Positions 60,855 through 64,000 of a DNA stretch of 64,000 nucleotides are shown piece by piece; within the stretch, counting starts at the first letter, position 1; every line of letters begins with the position of its first letter. The notes below the pieces were generated by a model, which saw only the letters and a program-made list of their open reading frames with translations, made no database searches and was not told where the DNA came from. The position numbers and the translations under genes are program-made. Location of the stretch: NCBI GenBank assembly GCA_016218915.1, contig JACRCQ010000054.1:62001-126000 (forward strand), in the 5' to 3' direction. The stretch is from Deltaproteobacteria bacterium (GTDB lineage Bacteria > Myxococcota_A > Polyangia > Polyangiales > Polyangiaceae).

Positions 60855-62057
60855 GTGAACATCCTCGATACGCTCTCCTTTGGAAAGATCGTGCAGCTGC
60901 GCGAGGTGCTGCTCAAGGCCCAGGCCGCGGGCAAGAAGGTCTATCGGTTCGAGTCAGGAGACCCGAGCTTCTCCATCGCGCCACATGCCCTGGCAGGGCT
61001 GCAGGCCGCGGCTGCGGCTGGCAAGACCCACTACATTCCGAATGCGGGGATTCCGGAGCTGCGACGCGCGATCCGGGACAAGCTCGAGCGCAAGAATGCG
61101 ATCCGCGTGCCCTCGGAAGAGAACATCTTCGTGACCAACGGTGCGATGCACGCGCTCTTCGCCGCCTTCCAGTGTGTGTTGAGCGAGGGCGACGAGGTGA
61201 TCGTGCCGGACCCGATGTGGACCGAGGTGGTGGAGAACATCAAGCTGGCTCGGGGCGTACCGGTGGCGGTGGCTCTTCGCGCGGCCAACGACTACCAGTA
61301 CGCGCCTTCGGATATCGAGGCAGCGCTCACGCCGCGTACGCGCGTGATCTTCCTCAATACTCCGCACAATCCCACGGGCGCGGTTCTGTCGCGCGAGACG
61401 CTGGGAGAGATCCTCCAGGTCGCGCGGCGTCGCAACCTGCTGGTGGTGAGCGACGAGGCCTATGAGGACGTGATCTACGAGCCGCACATGCATCATTCGA
61501 TTGGCTCGCTCGCACCCGACTACCAGGACAACGTCATCAGCGTGTTCTCGTTCTCCAAGAGCCATGCGATGAGCGGATTGCGGGTCGGGTACCTGGTATC
61601 GACAGCGCCGCAGGTCATGGATCGTCTGCAGAAGGTCCTTCGCTGCTCGATCAACGGCGTCAACAGCGTGGCCCAATGGACCGCGCTGGCAGCGCTGCAA
61701 GGGGATGAATCGCATCTGGCAGGCATGCGGGCGGAGTATGCGAAGCGACGCGACATCATGTTCGAGGCGCTGAGCGGCATACAAGGGCTGCGGCCCTTTT
61801 ATCCGCACGGGGCGTTCTACATCTGGGCAGAGCTCGACCGCAGCCTGTATGCGCGCCTGGGGTGTGCGAATGCGGACGAGGTGTCGAGCAAGCTGGCGTC
61901 CATGGGGATTGGAAGCGCTCCTGGGGAAGCTTTTGGAAGCTTGTGCCACGACGCGATCCGGTTCGCGTTCAGCTGCTCGACGGAGATGATCCAGGAGGGT
62001 GCGCCGGTGTTGAGGAGCGCATTGCTAGCCTCGCTTCCTTTGCGAGGTCGAACGTGA
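60855..62057 (+). CDS. PLP-dependent class I/II aminotransferase (aspartate-aminotransferase type)
   Basis: The 400-residue protein from GTG 60855 (GGAGGA upstream) has the fold-type I motifs: GDPSFSIAPH, TNGAMHALFAAF, LNTPHNPTGAVLS (Asn for the PLP ring), VVSDEAYEDVIYE and the PLP lysine in SFSKSHAMSGLRVGY (Lys at about 235), with a terminal substrate Arg in AIRFAFS. It closely fits aspartate- or broad-specificity amino acid aminotransferases in amino acid metabolism. Substrate cannot be fixed from sequence alone. Confidence 0.93.
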   Translation: MNILDTLSFGKIVQLREVLLKAQAAGKKVYRFESGDPSFSIAPHALAGLQAAAAAGKTHYIPNAGIPELRRAIRDKLERKNAIRVPSEENIFVTNGAMHALFAAFQCVLSEGDEVIVPDPMWTEVVENIKLARGVPVAVALRAANDYQYAPSDIEAALTPRTRVIFLNTPHNPTGAVLSRETLGEILQVARRRNLLVVSDEAYEDVIYEPHMHHSIGSLAPDYQDNVISVFSFSKSHAMSGLRVGYLVSTAPQVMDRLQKVLRCSINGVNSVAQWTALAALQGDESHLAGMRAEYAKRRDIMFEALSGIQGLRPFYPHGAFYIWAELDRSLYARLGCANADEVSSKLASMGIGSAPGEAFGSLCHDAIRFAFSCSTEMIQEGAPVLRSALLASLPLRGRT

Positions 62058-62079
62058 TGATACTACACCCACCAGCAGC

Positions 62080-62499
62080 ATGGTTTGGCAAGGCCCCATT
62101 CGTCGCGAGCAGAGAATCCGATCCAGCGGGCTCGGTTGGATGCTGTTGTTCCTCGTGCTTCGGTGTGGACTCGGAGGGATCGCCAGCTTCGCGCTGCCGC
62201 TGGAAGGTGGCGGCGCGGTGCTGTTGCAGCTGGCCCTCGTCGCAGTGATCGTGCTGTCGGCCCGCTCGATGTGGAAAGGCAGACGCGCAGGGTTCTTCGG
62301 GTTGATTGCAGTCTTCGGAGTCGGAGTCGTGTTGGATGTCGTGCAGGCCTTCCTGTCACCGGGCGGGGCTGGAGCCTTTGCTGCGGTTGCGCTGCTCGAC
62401 AGCATACATCTGCTCGTTGTCGGCTCTTTCTGGAGGGTGTTCTGCCGGCGCGACCCAGCCGCGATCGACACAGGTACGCCCGCTACGCCCGCGAGCTGA
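62080..62499 (+). CDS. small integral membrane protein
   Basis: The 139-residue protein has four hydrophobic segments, at about 16-36, 45-62, 70-90 and 96-115, with a basic loop RSMWKGRRAGFF between helices 2 and 3. It begins 22 bp after the aminotransferase stop and may be co-transcribed with it. Function unknown. Confidence 0.6.
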   Translation: MVWQGPIRREQRIRSSGLGWMLLFLVLRCGLGGIASFALPLEGGGAVLLQLALVAVIVLSARSMWKGRRAGFFGLIAVFGVGVVLDVVQAFLSPGGAGAFAAVALLDSIHLLVVGSFWRVFCRRDPAAIDTGTPATPAS

Positions 62500-62707
62500 C
62501 GCGTTTCCCCAAGCTCGAGTCGGTCCGCGCGCCTCGTTGGCTCACGGCTTGCACCCCCGACGGTGGGAAACCCGCAACACCTCGGTCGAGGCCTTCATGA
62601 ATTCGATCTTGCGGTATTTCGAGACGATCGCATCCCCAGCGTCCCCTGCCATGGGATCACCAGGTAGGAGCAGGCGGATCCCATCCGGATCCGCGGTACA
62701 ATGGACC

Positions 62708-64000
62708 ATGCGCTCCTTCCCCCTCCTTTCTGCCCTGGCGATCGTCCCTGCCATGCTCGCAACCTCCCCAGGATGCAGCGCAGGGGGCAATGACTCGGTC
62801 TTCGACCCGGCCACCCACAAGGGCGGCTCAGGTGGATCGTCCGGGAACCAGGGCGGCGGCGGCAGCGGTAACACCGGCGGCACCATCATCACCACCGAGG
62901 ATTCCGGCCCCCCCTGCGAGCTGCGCTGCTCGGCCGACCTCCACCAGGTGATCGACTGCCACGACGTCGTCACCGTGACCTGCCCTGCCACGCAAGGTTG
63001 CGGACAAGGAGGCAAGTGCACGGACCCGTGCTCCGCTGCCCAAGCCAACAAGAGCACCCTGGGGTGCGACTTCTACTCCCTGCCGCCTTCGCCCGAGACC
63101 GAGACTCCTGGCTCGTGCTTTGCCGCATTGATCGCCAACACCTGGACCTCGCCGATCTCGATCACCGTCGAGTACCAGGGGCAGCAGCTCGATGTCGGGA
63201 ACCTCGCGCGCGTGCCGGTCGGAAGTGGCACGTCGATCACCTACCAGCCTCTGCAGAACGGACAGCTCGGCGTTGGCGAAGTCGGCATCCTCTTCCTATC
63301 GCAGGGCCCGCCCAACGGAATGCTCCACGTAGGCTGCCCAGCCGGAACGGCCAGCGGGATCAACTCTGATCCGGCCCTGCTCGGCACTGGGTTCGTCAAC
63401 GCGTTCCACATCACGACCTCGGCACCGATCGTGGCCTATGACATCTACCCCTACGGTGGAGCTCCCAGCTACGTGTCGAGCGCCACACAGCTGATACCGA
63501 CGCCGGCCTGGGGAACGAACTACATTGCCGCAGACGCCTACGAGGTGGACCCGAACCTCGTTTCCTTTGGCGGGATGCCCTTCGTGCAAATCGTGGCTGC
63601 GCAGGACGACACCACGGTCACGATCAGCCCGACATCAGCGATCGTGGGCGGAGGGGGCGTGAATCCGACCGGGGCAGGCCAGCCGCAGGACTACAAGCTC
63701 AACCGGGGACAGGCCGTGCAGTTCCTGCAGAACGCGGAGCTCGCCGGCAGCCCGATCAGCTCGGACAAGCCGATCAGCGTCTGGGGCGGAACCGGCTGCA
63801 TGTACGTGCCCCTCGGCGTGTATGCCTGCGACTCCGGCCACCAGGAGCTCCTGCCAGTCAGCGCCATGGGCTTTGCCTACGCTGCCGTGCGCCACCGCGG
63901 ACGCTCTGGGCAGGAAGAGAATGCGCCTTGGACCTTGATCGGCGCTGTGGACGACACGCAGCTGGTCTACGAGCCGTCCGCGCCTCCGGGTGCTCCGGAC
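62708..64000 (+). CDS. lipoprotein with IgGFc-binding N-terminal domain (cut by window edge)
   Basis: An open frame from ATG 62708 runs 431 codons to the right edge without a stop. The signal has a lipobox (ATSPGCSAGG, Cys at about 23), then a Gly linker and a short Cys-rich segment (CELRCSADLH to CGQGGKCTDPC). A large beta domain follows with the pattern of the IgGFc_binding family: APIVAYDIYPYGGAPSYVSS, AWGTNYIAADAY, FVQIVAAQDDTTVTI, LNRGQAVQFLQ, SSDKPISVWGG and GCMYVPLGVYACDSGHQE. A TACAAT at 62697-62702 ends 5 nt before the ATG. In bacteria this domain is found in surface and adhesion proteins; the host-binding name is historical. Confidence 0.82.
   Translation, partial: MRSFPLLSALAIVPAMLATSPGCSAGGNDSVFDPATHKGGSGGSSGNQGGGGSGNTGGTIITTEDSGPPCELRCSADLHQVIDCHDVVTVTCPATQGCGQGGKCTDPCSAAQANKSTLGCDFYSLPPSPETETPGSCFAALIANTWTSPISITVEYQGQQLDVGNLARVPVGSGTSITYQPLQNGQLGVGEVGILFLSQGPPNGMLHVGCPAGTASGINSDPALLGTGFVNAFHITTSAPIVAYDIYPYGGAPSYVSSATQLIPTPAWGTNYIAADAYEVDPNLVSFGGMPFVQIVAAQDDTTVTISPTSAIVGGGGVNPTGAGQPQDYKLNRGQAVQFLQNAELAGSPISSDKPISVWGGTGCMYVPLGVYACDSGHQELLPVSAMGFAYAAVRHRGRSGQEENAPWTLIGAVDDTQLVYEPSAPPGAPD

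Noticed and set aside
1..64000. mobile element or prophage
   Set aside because: No transposase, integrase, terminal inverted repeat or phage structural gene was found; gene density and composition are even.

Overview
This 64 kb window is high-GC, densely coded DNA from a myxobacterium (phylum Myxococcota). The order Polyangiales (Sorangium/Polyangium type) is the best guess, inferred from gene content and not from a marker gene. The evidence is: a protein ending in a MYXO-CTERM-like sorting tail (31810-37296); an AgmX/PglI-type C-terminal domain (23423-24928); a soluble three-PAS hybrid histidine kinase; a Ser/Thr kinase next to a PEGA-domain protein; a sigma-54 activator; and about twenty predicted lipoproteins with Gly-, Ala- or Asp-rich linkers and Cys-rich repeats. 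I see no rRNA, tRNA, CRISPR array, insertion sequence, integrase or prophage gene.

Layout. 1-7.4 kb: the N-terminal part of an RtcB-type RNA ligase (cut by the left edge) is divergent from a short MutS-like ATPase and a membrane protein. These are followed by a beta-barrel protein, an unknown protein and a WD40 protein. 7.4-12.7 kb: a leftward run with an envelope protein, an ECF sigma factor, a membrane-anchored putative regulator of that sigma factor, and three lipoproteins; the first three overlap by 1-4 bases. 12.9-19.9 kb: a small membrane protein, a large glycoside-hydrolase-like lipoprotein, the hybrid histidine kinase, a HEAT-repeat lipoprotein and a zinc-ribbon membrane protein. 20.0-28.2 kb: an expansin-like lipoprotein, an S33-type alpha/beta-hydrolase lipoprotein, the AgmX/PglI protein and three lineage-specific envelope proteins. 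28.2-37.3 kb: a leftward operon of a giant Kelch/Cys-rich surface protein, a Ser/Thr kinase and a TPR/PEGA/beta-barrel protein, plausibly a surface sensing unit. 37.6-42.0 kb: a subtilisin-like protease without signal peptide, a 180-residue partner and a sigma-54 activator with an altered GAFTGA loop. 42.0-54.2 kb: mostly lipoproteins (a DUF4412-like protein, a coiled-coil protein, two beta-propellers, three Cys/Gly-rich proteins) and a GT-C-like polytopic membrane protein. 54.3-55.8 kb: a macro-like/SIR2 fusion protein, the most likely anti-phage or NAD-signalling element. 55.9-64 kb: a GNAT acetyltransferase, an outer-membrane-like protein, a lipoprotein, an L,D-transpeptidase-like lipoprotein, a PLP aminotransferase, a small membrane protein and the start of an IgGFc-binding-domain lipoprotein cut by the right edge.

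Common themes. Convergent neighbours usually lie 4-25 bp apart with no visible terminator. Several lipoprotein genes have a -35/-10 pair whose -10 box ends only 6-7 nt before the ATG, suggesting leaderless mRNAs. Much of the window encodes the cell envelope and secreted polysaccharide- or protein-degrading functions, as expected for a predatory or cellulolytic soil myxobacterium.
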